NCBI RefSeq assembly: GCF_030384665.1 | Contig: NC_083673.1 | Coordinates: 2,055,501 to 2,119,500, forward strand | Length of the DNA: 64,000 nt | Direction: 5' to 3' | From: Lodderomyces elongisporus | Lineage: Eukaryota; Ascomycota; Pichiomycetes; Serinales; Debaryomycetaceae | Shown here: one piece after another, positions 18,415 to 29,158 of the stretch | How the letters are laid out: each line of letters begins with the position of its first letter | Numbering within the stretch: position 1 is the stretch's first letter | Made by a program: the position numbers and the translations under genes | The notes under the pieces: model-generated | Databases searched by the model: none | Told to the model about the DNA's origin: nothing | The model's input: the letters and a program-made list of their open reading frames with translations, nothing else

Positions 18415-19596
18415 ATGTCATCCCAATCCACACAAAACAATGAGGAATTGCCAGTGGCGAGAGAACCAAAAATGAAAGATTTATCGATTCAGGACCCTGA
18501 TGCTTCGAATACAGATGAAGACGATTTGCACGAAGATACTGAAAACGATAATGATGGCGATGACAGTGATAATGAAATAAATAACAGCAACAAACAGGGC
18601 GAGCAGGATAATGGAGCAGTGCAATACCCAGGTACTATTCTTCCTGGTTCTGTTCTCCCTGATAACAACCGTCAGGAAATTGATGCTGACCAGAACTTAA
18701 CAGAGGGTTTAGATCCCAATACCGAGTTTATCGATTTGGTTCATTTAAAAATTGCATCATTGGATGATTTGGACTTGTCGCGTTTTACTAAATTGGAGTC
18801 ACTATGCCTTAGACAGAATTTGATAACTTCAATTGTTGGTGTTAAAAACATTGCTTCATCGTTAGAAGAATTGGATCTTTACGATAATAGAATCAACCAC
18901 ATTTCTAGTTCCATCAAACATTTAACAAAACTTCAAAATCTTGATCTCTCATTCAACTTGATCAAAAATATTAAAAACTTGGAATCATTAGTTGAATTGG
19001 AGAATCTATATTTTGTTGCCAACAAGATCAGAGAAATTAAGAATTTAGACACGCTCACAAAGCTTCGCAACTTGGAACTTGGCGGTAATAAAATTGAAGT
19101 GATTGAAAACCTTGATAAAAATATAAACATTACTCAATTGTGGCTTGGAAAGAATCGGATTTACAAATTGCAAAATTTGGACCCCTTGGTAAACCTTCGC
19201 GTTTTGTCTATACAATCAAATCGAATAAGCAAGATACAAGGGTTGGACAATTTAAAAAATTTAGAAGAATTGTACTTATCACACAATGGTATTGAAAAAA
19301 TTGAAGGTTTGGAAAACAATGTAAACTTGCAAGTGTTGGACGTGACGTCTAACAAGTTGACAGATTTGAGTGGGCTCAAGCATTTGACTAAATTAACTGA
19401 TTTTTGGTGCTCCTACAATAAAGTTCTGAGCTTCAAGAATGTTGAAGAGCAATTGGGAAAATTACCAGAGTTGGAATGTGTCTATTTTGAAGGAAACCCA
19501 CTCCAAACAGAAAATCCAACAGCATATAGAAGGAAATTGAAGTTGATTTTAGGCCCATCGTTGAACAAGATTGACGCAACATACATCCGTTCGTAG
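18415..19596 (+). CDS. SDS22: Protein phosphatase 1 regulator Sds22, leucine-rich repeat protein
   Basis: 393 residues: an acidic, disordered N-terminus of about 100 residues, then about eleven 22-residue leucine-rich repeats of the Sds22 type (LEELDLYDNRI, LQNLDLSFNLI, LRNLELGGNKI, LEELYLSHNGIEKIEGLENN). An LRR-cap follows, ending ECVYFEGNPLQ, AYRRKLKLILGPSLNKIDATYIR. Sds22 binds nuclear PP1 (Glc7) and supports its maturation and mitotic function. It is longer than yeast Sds22 (338) by the acidic N-terminus. The only in-frame CTG found is codon 338 (19426-19428), which falls outside the leucine core at a place where, as I recall it, the human homologue has a Glu. That fits CTG being read as serine. 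Confidence 0.95.
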   Translation: MSSQSTQNNEELPVAREPKMKDLSIQDPDASNTDEDDLHEDTENDNDGDDSDNEINNSNKQGEQDNGAVQYPGTILPGSVLPDNNRQEIDADQNLTEGLDPNTEFIDLVHLKIASLDDLDLSRFTKLESLCLRQNLITSIVGVKNIASSLEELDLYDNRINHISSSIKHLTKLQNLDLSFNLIKNIKNLESLVELENLYFVANKIREIKNLDTLTKLRNLELGGNKIEVIENLDKNINITQLWLGKNRIYKLQNLDPLVNLRVLSIQSNRISKIQGLDNLKNLEELYLSHNGIEKIEGLENNVNLQVLDVTSNKLTDLSGLKHLTKLTDFWCSYNKVLSFKNVEEQLGKLPELECVYFEGNPLQTENPTAYRRKLKLILGPSLNKIDATYIRS

Positions 19597-20498
19597 TGAT
19601 GAAACTGCACTTACGAGTTAAGAATTGAGAATGGAAAATGGGAAATGGGAAATGGAAAATGGAAAATGCACATTTTAAAGACTCGAACTGTAAATATATC
19701 ATTACATCATTATTGAAAAGGAATCTTCCAGTTGCTTCAAATCACATTATACGCCGCCATTTGCTGAAGCTAAAATGCATCTTTTGATGTTATTGTTGTT
19801 GTTTCTGATCTTTTTGCAACCTTTTTTCCTCGTATCTTTCATTTTTTTTCTTACTTCTTGACAAGGTTTTAAAGAGATTACTTAAGTGCAATGCAAAAAA
19901 AGGGGAAAAAAATAATTATCCTACAATTAGTTATAACGGAAACGCAAAGAACATAACCATGACAATAATTCATGGCAAATTAGATAACCATATTTTGTAT
20001 TCTTTGTTTTTTCTTACCATTATTATTTTGCAATCGGAACTATATTAAATTTACAGATAAAGTGCATTAGTAGATGGCCTTCATCAACTATATTGCAACG
20101 TATAAAAGACGAACATTTATTAAAGGCCCTTTGCAAGAAATAATAGCTGTATAAGGGAGAATGAACAAAGTCACAAGATTTTTTTTTTCCAATTTTTTGG
20201 TTTTGTTGAAATTTGTTTGTTGATTTAATTTTGGTTGCAAAATGTAGGATATCATAAAAAAAAATAAGGCCAACCTCAAAATACTCCATTCAGGAGTGGG
20301 GAAGGGATTTTTTTTGGTTGCCAAAAAAATAAAAAATAAAGTTGGGTACACAAGCAAAATGTATTGTAAAATGACATTACAAATTGAACATTCAAAACAA
20401 AAAACGAAAAGCCAAAAAAAAATAATCATAATCATCATCAAGTTTATCTATCAAAATCAACTAAAAAAACCTAGAAGCAATATTCTTATACTCACGAA
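19597..20498. other. Intergenic SDS22 to the unrecognised gene
   Basis: About 900 bp. A GGAAAAT/GGGAAAT heptamer tandem run lies at about 19632-19668, just after SDS22, and the remainder is A/T runs. No gene recognised. Confidence 0.5.
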
Positions 20499-21437
20499 AT
20501 GATTCTTGGCGAACAAATGCAAAAGTGGAAAACAAAAGTTTATAAATTTAGGCATAAATACGATTCACGAAAATTTCATGAAATAAAATTCAAATCATTT
20601 TCTTATGGAATGTTTTCATCTTCATTTCCGTCATCATCATCATCATCATCATCATCATCTTTATCCTCATCTTACTCTACTTCACCTTCACCTTCTCCAT
20701 CCCAGTTTACATCAGGTGGTTGGAATACAGTTAATAAACTTTTCAAAGGAAAAAGAGTTGGTAAAAAGTCCTTTGCAAGCTCTGAATTTGGCTCAAGACA
20801 TAGTCATAAAGGCTTATCGCCATTTCAAGTAGTTGAAAGATATTGTGATTTTCATACGTCACCAGAACATAGACTGTTCTTTGTAACCCCAAAGGAATGT
20901 GAAAATAATCATTCAAACGGCGCAAGAGGAAGTACTGATACTGTTGGTACTATATACGCAAATTCGCCTGTTGGTGCTATTGGAAACTATCCAAATATAG
21001 TATGCGATAAGTCTCCGCAGTATTCTTACAAAGATTTTTGTTCAATCGTAAATAAAGAGATTGAAAAAATTCGATATGCGCATTATAGTCTTAACGTTGT
21101 CGAAGATGGAAATGTTGAAATTGTTGATGGTGGTTGTAATTGTAGTCGCAATTTTGATTGTGATTGTGATTGTGGTTGGGCTAATGGTGAAAGAGAAGAT
21201 GGTTATGCAGAAACACCAATAGCGATCTTAACTGCAGCAACAATAACCACTCTTCCCCAGGATATGCGATCAATCTCAGTAAAGTATATGCCCATCAGTG
21301 ATTTCCAGAATGAAGTATCCAAAAATGGCTGGAAGCCTCTTTATCGTGTCAATCTGTATATAACTGATATTCAATGGAAAGAGTATGATAGTATTGATCC
21401 TACTAAAATTCCAAAAGAGCAACACCCAACTTCATAA
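20499..21437 (+). CDS. Uncharacterised protein with a Cys-rich cluster
   Basis: 312 residues, not recognised. It has a basic, aromatic N-terminus (WKTKVYKFRHKYDSRKFHEIKF), a run of about 20 serines with interspersed Pro/Thr (residues about 42-70), and then a more globular part containing RYCDFHTSPEHRLFFVTPKEC. A stretch with closely spaced cysteines, GGCNCSRNFDCDCDCGW (about residues 208-224), follows, and the C-terminus includes YRVNLYITDIQWKEYD. No signal peptide or membrane segment is apparent. The cysteine spacing could bind metal, but this is only a possibility. The ORF is open over its full length with plausible codon use for the region, and flanking genes do not overlap it, so I regard it as real. 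Confidence 0.7.
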   Translation: MILGEQMQKWKTKVYKFRHKYDSRKFHEIKFKSFSYGMFSSSFPSSSSSSSSSSLSSSYSTSPSPSPSQFTSGGWNTVNKLFKGKRVGKKSFASSEFGSRHSHKGLSPFQVVERYCDFHTSPEHRLFFVTPKECENNHSNGARGSTDTVGTIYANSPVGAIGNYPNIVCDKSPQYSYKDFCSIVNKEIEKIRYAHYSLNVVEDGNVEIVDGGCNCSRNFDCDCDCGWANGEREDGYAETPIAILTAATITTLPQDMRSISVKYMPISDFQNEVSKNGWKPLYRVNLYITDIQWKEYDSIDPTKIPKEQHPTS

Positions 21438-21909
21438 ACGTGTTACGAAGGTAAAGAAGAAGAAGAAGAAGAAGAAAAATACTACGAAGGAACAGACAAA
21501 AAAAAGAAGATTATGACTGATTTGAACTAGATGCATTATATAATTCCTTATTTGTTTGCTTGTAAGTTCAGCTAATGATATATCATAAAGATCAAAGTGA
21601 ATCACATTTTTGGAATATATATATAGGGTAAACATGCTTCAAAAGAAAATACAGATACAATAAATTAAAGACCATCTACAACAACATAGACCAATTTCAC
21701 CTTACAACAAATAGAATAGTGTCAACTCTTGAATCTAGAGAATGAAAAGTGAATTACTAGATCTACAATCATTGTAAGAAGATAAAATACAAAAAAAAAA
21801 GTAAAAGGAGGGGCGGGAGGCAAATTCAAGAAAAATAGAATTAATATATCATTTAAATCTATGATAAAATGCTATTGTAAAATCTGAATTTTCTTTTTTT
21901 ATTATTCTT
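21438..21909. other. Intergenic, convergent 3' flanks with GCD7
   Basis: AAG repeats at about 21454-21475 and generally AT-rich sequence typical of overlapping 3' ends. No gene seen. Confidence 0.5.
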
Positions 21910-23025
21910 TCAATCCAACTTATTGTCCTCAGTCTTGTAGTTATCCAACACAATTCTATAAATAAAGCTTGGTGCAAACCCACCAACATTGGTAATAAAG
22001 ATATCGATATGTTGAGGCGGGATATAATCCTCCAATGGGTTAGTTACAACTTCAACATTATTGACAAGTTCAAAATCGTCATGACTCAACACTTTACCTG
22101 AATTGCCCACTTCGATTAACTCGTTTCTCGTAAATGGGTATAATGGTGATAATTTATACAAGCCGGCCACAGCAAACACAGGTGTCTTGTGTTCTTTTGC
22201 GCACTCGACAACATTGGCAACGCCACTTTGGGAAAGACACCCTCCATTGGCAAATACGGCATTTGTGCCTACAATTACTTTACCAACCCTCGACATCACT
22301 GCATAAGTTGTTGAGTCTGGAATAAGGATAGTTTCGATGTCATGTTGTGCCAATTTTTTGGCAAATTTTTGTGCCTTTTGCAAATCATTAGGGAAATTCT
22401 CTGTCACCAACACCGTAAACTTTCTCTTTGATCTTGCTTTTAAAAGAAAATGCAAAACGGTGTCTGAAGCAGGAGTTGGTGTGAGCAAAATCTCGTTATC
22501 GTGGATCAAGTCCACAGACATGGACTCCAAATTTTCATTCATGTTGGTGATTTCGTCAATAAGATCTCGAATCCCTTGAATAATTATACTTCTCATGTCA
22601 CTATTCTGTTTCTTTGTCTGTGGTGTTTTATCTTGAGCATTAACATTTTCTTGCTTGTTTGTAGTTGAGAGTAAGCTAAACATGGAACTCATCATAGGTA
22701 CATTATTCTCATTCGCAGTACCACCACTTCCAGTAGCATTATTATCGGTTTCGAGTTCATCGCGGATGATGGCCAACACTCTTCGTACTATGTTACCTGG
22801 AATGATTCTTCTAGGGTAGGCCTTATGGATTGTTTGGCCAACCTCTCGGATTAAATTGATGAGCTCGTACGTGCTGGACCACCTTGCTGCGGAGATGACC
22901 TTCATCAAGAGATGGGCAATGATCAAGGCCAATTCCTTGTCGTCATCATCATTTATTTGATGTCGTTTGAGCTTTGCTACAACAGGATCCAATAGCGATT
23001 GTATCTCCGGTGTAATTTGCGTCAT
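21910..23025 (-). CDS. GCD7: Translation initiation factor eIF2B beta subunit
   Basis: 371 residues, against 381 for S. cerevisiae Gcd7. The N-terminal helical domain (LIAHLLMKVISAARWSSTYELINLIREVGQ, IPGNIVRRVLAIIRDE) is followed by the Rossmann-like eIF2B alpha/beta/delta core: DNEILLTPTPASDTVLHFLLKA, FTVLVTENFPNDLQKAQKFAKKLAQHDIETILIPDS, VGKVIVGTNAVFANGGCLSQSGV and PVFAVAGLYKLSPLYP. The C-terminus NVGGFAPSFIYRIVLDNYK is typical for this subunit. It is part of the eIF2B regulatory subcomplex (Gcn3, Gcd7, Gcd2), the exchange factor for eIF2 and the sensor of phosphorylated eIF2alpha in general amino-acid control. A Ser/Thr/Asn-rich linker separates the two domains. Confidence 0.95.
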   Translation of the reverse strand: MTQITPEIQSLLDPVVAKLKRHQINDDDDKELALIIAHLLMKVISAARWSSTYELINLIREVGQTIHKAYPRRIIPGNIVRRVLAIIRDELETDNNATGSGGTANENNVPMMSSMFSLLSTTNKQENVNAQDKTPQTKKQNSDMRSIIIQGIRDLIDEITNMNENLESMSVDLIHDNEILLTPTPASDTVLHFLLKARSKRKFTVLVTENFPNDLQKAQKFAKKLAQHDIETILIPDSTTYAVMSRVGKVIVGTNAVFANGGCLSQSGVANVVECAKEHKTPVFAVAGLYKLSPLYPFTRNELIEVGNSGKVLSHDDFELVNNVEVVTNPLEDYIPPQHIDIFITNVGGFAPSFIYRIVLDNYKTEDNKLD

Positions 23026-23546
23026 ATAAAGGGAAGAAATAGTAAGTGGCGTATGCTGGAAAGGAGGAGTAAAAGTAAAGATCTGGTTACTAGTTTTGCA
23101 GGTGAACTATGCTATTGTGACTAAATTTGATACTGGAGAGAATCATTTTATAGATGTGTGTTTTAAATAAATTTTTATCTTTTTTTTGTTTTCTTTTTTT
23201 TTTTTTTTTTTTTTTTTTTTTGCACAAATCTGCAACCAACACTGCTTCCCGCAAGAAAACTTTTGTTAGTTTTAACTATTAGAATACATAAACATATATA
23301 TATATATGTATGAATATATGTGTATATTTTAAAAAGGGTAAAGAAGTAAATGAAACCAAAGTGTTACCAAGATAAAGAAATTTTTGAAAAGCTTACTATC
23401 AGAAATTCCTCAAATGTTGTATTCATTATATTGTACTTCTTTTTTTTAATATTTACAAATGGCTCTTCTGGGGTCTTGCCTGCTAACATTCATAATTCTC
23501 TGCGCCACTAACTTCTCTATTCTGACTGATTGCTCCCATTTTGAAT
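23026..23546 (-). other. Intergenic: GCD7 promoter and COQ5 3' flank
   Basis: Contains a T28 run at 23194-23221, about 170 bp upstream of the GCD7 ATG, a poly(dA:dT) tract of the kind that excludes nucleosomes, and a (TA)n run near 23293-23308. No gene seen. Confidence 0.6.
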
Positions 23547-25133
<1,587 letters not shown>

Positions 25134-26648
25134 TTAAGCTTGGACGATTCTCACAGTGTTGGAGTGTCCAGAACCTCTGGTCCATCCTTGCACAGTGACA
25201 ATGGAGTCACCCTTGGCGATAATTCCCAAGTCAACTGCTTCGGAGACAGCCCATCTCAATCTGCTCTCGACATCCTCTTGCCAGTTTGGTAATCTGTCCT
25301 TCTTGTACACGAATGGGTAGACACCTCTATACAAGTGTGAGTATTTGGCACTGTTTTCGTTTCTAGTGACCATCAAGATTGGAACATCTGGCTTGTACTT
25401 GGAGACGTATCTTGCTGAGTGACCTGAAGTTGAAAGAACGACAATGGCCTTGGCGTCTTGGTCGTATGCAGCGGCAACGGCAGCCATTGCACAGGTTTCG
25501 GTGGTTGAGGTTGGCTTGACGGCCAATGATCTCAATTCGTTGAATAATTGTGGGTATGCAATTGCCTTTTCTGCAATAAGACAGGTGTTGTGCATCATTG
25601 ACACGGCTTCGAATGGGTAGTCACCTTTGGCTGTTTCACCAGACAACATCACACAATCAGCACCGTCTAAGATGGCGTTACCAACATCTGAAACTTCAGC
25701 TCTTGTTGGTCTTGGGTTGTAGGTCATTGACTCCAACATTTGAGTAGCACAGACAACTGGTTTAGCAGCCAAGTTACATTTAGCAATCAATTTCTTTTGC
25801 ACGATAAACACTTGAGGAGCTGGGATCTCGATACCCAAGTCTCCTCTGGCAACCATAACACCATCGGTGACTTCCAAAATCTCGTCAAAGTTGTTGACAC
25901 CTTGTTGGTTTTCAATCTTGGCAATGATTTGGATTTCTTTTCCATCCTCACCCAAAACTTCTCTAATGTGTCTAATGTCATCTGCTGATCTGATAAATGA
26001 AGCAAAGATCATGTGGACCTTGTTCTTAACACCGAATCTGATATCGGCCTTATCCTTTTCGGATAATGGAGGCAAGTCGACATCAGTTCCTGGCAAGTTG
26101 ACACCCTTGTGGGATGAAATCTTACCACCATTGATGGATCTAACCTTCAAAGTGTTGTCATCTTCGACGGATTCAACTTCAAAGGACAAGACACCGTCAT
26201 CAACGTAGATGATTTTACCAGGGGAGATAACCTTTGTAATGTTTTTGTAGTCAATGTACATAATCTCATCGTTACATTTGAGTTTGTAGGCGTCATCAGT
26301 GGTGAAGATCATTTGGTGGTTTGGTGGGATTGGGTAGTCTTTTTCATCAATTGTGGTACCGGTTCTGATTTCTGGACCCTTGGTGTCCAAGGCAATGGCC
26401 AATGGTCTACCTTTGTAAACCTCTTCGGATTTTCTAGCATTGTCAATGACAGATTGGTGGTATTCATAAGAACCGTGGGAAAAGTTCATTCTGACAATGT
26501 TCAAACCAGCTTTTCTCAACTTGACCAAGACGTCAACATTGTTGGTTTTTGGTCCAATAGTACCAATGATGGAGGATCTTCTCAAGTATTTGTGAGGAGT
26601 CTGCTCAAGGTTCAAGTTGGACAACCATGTTAATGAAGAGTGTGACAT
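25134..26648 (-). CDS. CDC19: Pyruvate kinase
   Basis: 504 residues, essentially the length of yeast Cdc19/Pyk1 (500). Every pyruvate-kinase landmark is present: [14 protein letters not shown] and [12 protein letters not shown] at the N-terminus, the B domain from about residue 90, then [15 protein letters not shown] (catalytic Lys), [12 protein letters not shown] (metal and substrate loop), [41 protein letters not shown], and the C-terminal allosteric domain ending [11 protein letters not shown]. It converts phosphoenolpyruvate and ADP to pyruvate and ATP. No CTG codons were noticed, consistent with very high expression. Its upstream region has an unusual G-rich tract on the coding strand (see the C19 repeat). 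Confidence 0.98.
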   Translation of the reverse strand: MSHSSLTWLSNLNLEQTPHKYLRRSSIIGTIGPKTNNVDVLVKLRKAGLNIVRMNFSHGSYEYHQSVIDNARKSEEVYKGRPLAIALDTKGPEIRTGTTIDEKDYPIPPNHQMIFTTDDAYKLKCNDEIMYIDYKNITKVISPGKIIYVDDGVLSFEVESVEDDNTLKVRSINGGKISSHKGVNLPGTDVDLPPLSEKDKADIRFGVKNKVHMIFASFIRSADDIRHIREVLGEDGKEIQIIAKIENQQGVNNFDEILEVTDGVMVARGDLGIEIPAPQVFIVQKKLIAKCNLAAKPVVCATQMLESMTYNPRPTRAEVSDVGNAILDGADCVMLSGETAKGDYPFEAVSMMHNTCLIAEKAIAYPQLFNELRSLAVKPTSTTETCAMAAVAAAYDQDAKAIVVLSTSGHSARYVSKYKPDVPILMVTRNENSAKYSHLYRGVYPFVYKKDRLPNWQEDVESRLRWAVSEAVDLGIIAKGDSIVTVQGWTRGSGHSNTVRIVQA

Positions 26649-26934
26649 TGTAAAGTGTAATCTAAGACAGAGGGGGGTGCTTAAGGATACTATCTATTAT
26701 GAAAGATTGTACTAAGTTCAATTCAAAAAGTGAAAGAAAAAGAAAAAGGAAAAAGAAAAGAGAAAAGAGAAAAGAGAAAAGAGAAAAGAGAAAGAAGAAG
26801 AGGAAAGGAATTTGAGTAAAAGAATATGTACGTGTATATATATATATATACATTTGTAATGTTTTGTAAAATTATTGTTGAAATTTCAATTGCTTTCTCT
26901 CTTTATACCATTTAGCGCAGCATCCATCACATCT

Positions 26935-26985
26935 CCCCCCCCCCCCCCCCCCCTCTCCCCTCCCCTCCTGTGCCATTCTAATCTA
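26935..26985 (-). repeat. C19 homopolymer followed by CCCCT units (G-quadruplex-like on the CDC19 strand)
   Basis: Nineteen cytosines at 26935-26953 followed by CTCCCC and TCCCC units. On the CDC19 coding strand this is a G-rich tract about 290 bp upstream of the ATG, capable of G-quadruplex formation in principle. Exact length may be affected by sequencing or assembly. Confidence 0.85.
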
Positions 26986-28448
26986 CAACATAAACGAAGG
27001 AAAGGAATATACACAAATAAAAAATATAAATATAAATTTAATTTAATTTAGATAAAAAAAATAAAATAAAATAAAAAAATAAAAAATAAAAAATAAAAAA
27101 AAACTCCGTCCAACAGTGATCCGAAAGGAAGAAAAAAAAGGAAGAAAAAAAAGGAAGAAAAAAAAAAAAAAATTTAACAATCTTTAATGAGAACAAACCA
27201 CAAATAGATGCAAACACGAGGAATATATTCGTACAACACGAGCATAACCAGCACGGGTATATAAAGTAAGGAAAACTCAAGGCTAGTACATAAGTTAGAA
27301 ATTGTTGCTAACCCTTCTTCCATTTCTCTCTCATTTTACTTTTCAGTTTGGTTAAAGTCGGGCCGCTGCTCCAATGTCTTTTATTAGATATATCCACTGT
27401 AATGTTTTGCTATGCTTATTGACTTGATGTATACGAAAAAGAAAAGGAAAAAAAAAAGAAAAAGAAAAAGACAAAAATAAAATAGAAATTAGTCTAAACC
27501 AACTTATGTATAGTTTGCATGTTATAGGCTGTACAGTGAGAAAGTGGATGGGAAAAAGAGGGGAAGCTCATGGACAAAGTCATTTTGTAAGTACTATAAA
27601 GAAAGAAAGAAAGAAAGAACGAAGGGAAGAAAGAAAGAAAGACGCGATCCCCCACTTGACACTTGGTATTAAGAAATAGGAGCTAGAGCTAAAGTTCTAA
27701 TGGTAATTAGCAGAGATGGAAGAAGTGGAGCACAATCAAAAGAGTGACAAAACTGCATTCTTTTTTTGTTCAACATTTTCATATTCGTTGAATCTGTAAT
27801 GAAACTTTTTTTCAGTTAAATTTTTTTTTTTTTGGTTTTTTTTTGGTGGTTTTTTTTTCTTCATTGGTTTTGAAAGCGGATTTGATGGTGCCGGTGTTAT
27901 CTCTCCGATACAGAAGCCCTCGCAGATGACAAGCATGTTGTTCGGCAATAAGCGGTGCTCGTAGAAGCTATTGCATCAAAAAATTGTGTGAAAGTGAGAA
28001 ATTCTCCCATCTCATCCCCTCCTGCCTGCTTGGCCTGATGTTTGAGGCTTCTTTTTGCTGTTGTTGTTGCTTTATAAATTTTTATTTTATTTTATTATGT
28101 CTGTTCTTGGTTTCTACTTTCTTTTAATTGATTTAGATTTTTTCAGAATATTTGTATTCGATCCGAGTATATCATTTTACAAAGCCAACAATGCACCTCT
28201 TTAATAACTAAGCCTTTAACAGTAAAACCTCATGATAATCTTGGTATAAAACCTTTCTTCACTTCAAACATACACTATTTTTCTTTCGACTTCTTCTTCC
28301 TCATCTTCTTTTAGAAGAAATATAGGGGGGAAAAGAGCTTAATAGAGTACGACAAATGCTACTATGATACAAGGAGATATACAGAAAGCTATTCCAATAT
28401 AGACTTATATATATACTTGTACTTTTATTTTTGAAAATGGGTATTACA

Positions 28449-28456
28449 TCACGTGA
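28449..28456. promoter_or_regulatory. CACGTG palindrome upstream of MDJ2
   Basis: TCACGTGA, a perfect Cbf1/bHLH-type site, 268 bp before the MDJ2 ATG. In Candida CACGTG is used by Cbf1 and the glycolytic activator Tye7; which of them acts here is unknown. Confidence 0.45.
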
Positions 28457-28723
28457 CTAGAGTGTCGCGTTTTTTTATCATCGTACACCCAAAATTTTGT
28501 TTTGCGTTTTACAATTTCCAATTTCCAAATTGCGTTTCTTGTATGTAGTTTTCTAGATTTCCAAATATTTTGATTGTTTTGCTCTGTGGCACATTCATAA
28601 AAAAAAAAAGGGCATTAACAACTTGGTTGCCATTTATTGCTTTGCGATAAATTCCTAGAATTACCCAAAAAAAAAAAAGGTCAATACCATTGCACTCCAC
28701 TTGTATTCTTTACATCACATATT

Positions 28724-29158
28724 ATGGTGCTTCCAATAATTGTCGGCGTGGGTGCTACAGTATTAGCCCTAACAGCGAGAGCCACCATTGCGTCATATAA
28801 ACAATTTCTCACATTAACACCGCAAATGATTGCAAACCTCAATGGTATCCGAATAACAAACCAGGATCCAGCGCATCATTCGCTAAATAAGTCTGATCCA
28901 CGATATCAGCACTATAAGTTTTTGCGACTGAAGTATCCGAACCGAAGTTTCCTGAACCCAATGACTGAACAAGAGGCATTGTTTATATTAGGTATCGAAG
29001 GAGATGATATCTTGAGGGTGGATAAAAGGATGGTTAGGGACCGATATAGGAAGTTAATGACTAGGAACCACCCGGATAAGAATGGGAGTGTTTATTTGAG
29101 TCAAAAGATTAATGAGGCAAAGGATATATTGGATAAAAGTTATATGGTTAACAAGTAG
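28724..29158 (+). CDS. MDJ2: Mitochondrial inner-membrane J-protein (Mdj2, Pam18 family)
   Basis: 144 residues from the ATG at 28724; the frame is open 29 codons further upstream, but MVLPIIVGVGATVLAL matches the Mdj2 N-terminus and is the natural start. A single N-terminal membrane span (residues about 2-20) is followed by LTPQMIANLNGIRI, a linker, and a C-terminal J domain (about 80-144) with TEQEALFILGI, the catalytic HPD at 116-118, and KINEAKDIL. The order (N-terminal span, C-terminal J domain) is that of Mdj2 and Pam18/Tim14, which stimulate Hsp70 (Ssc1) at the TIM23 import motor. The length and N-terminus fit Mdj2 better than Pam18, but the two are paralogues and the choice is not certain. 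Confidence 0.85.
   Translation: MVLPIIVGVGATVLALTARATIASYKQFLTLTPQMIANLNGIRITNQDPAHHSLNKSDPRYQHYKFLRLKYPNRSFLNPMTEQEALFILGIEGDDILRVDKRMVRDRYRKLMTRNHPDKNGSVYLSQKINEAKDILDKSYMVNK

Larger units (their letters stand above)
26649..28723. other. Intergenic: divergent CDC19 / MDJ2 regulatory region
   Basis: About 2.1 kb without a recognised gene. From the CDC19 side: a 7-bp GAAAAGA repeat at about 26752-26795 (CT-rich in the CDC19 leader), (TA)n at 26836-26850, C19 at 26935-26953, A-rich runs with GGAAG units at 27125-27172, and (GAAA)n at about 27600-27650. From the MDJ2 side: TCACGTGA at 28449-28456. The length fits a strongly regulated glycolytic promoter. Confidence 0.55.

Noticed and set aside
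28637..28723. 29-codon N-terminal extension of MDJ2
   Set aside because: It runs through an A-rich leader. The Mdj2-like start MVLPII at 28724 is conserved.
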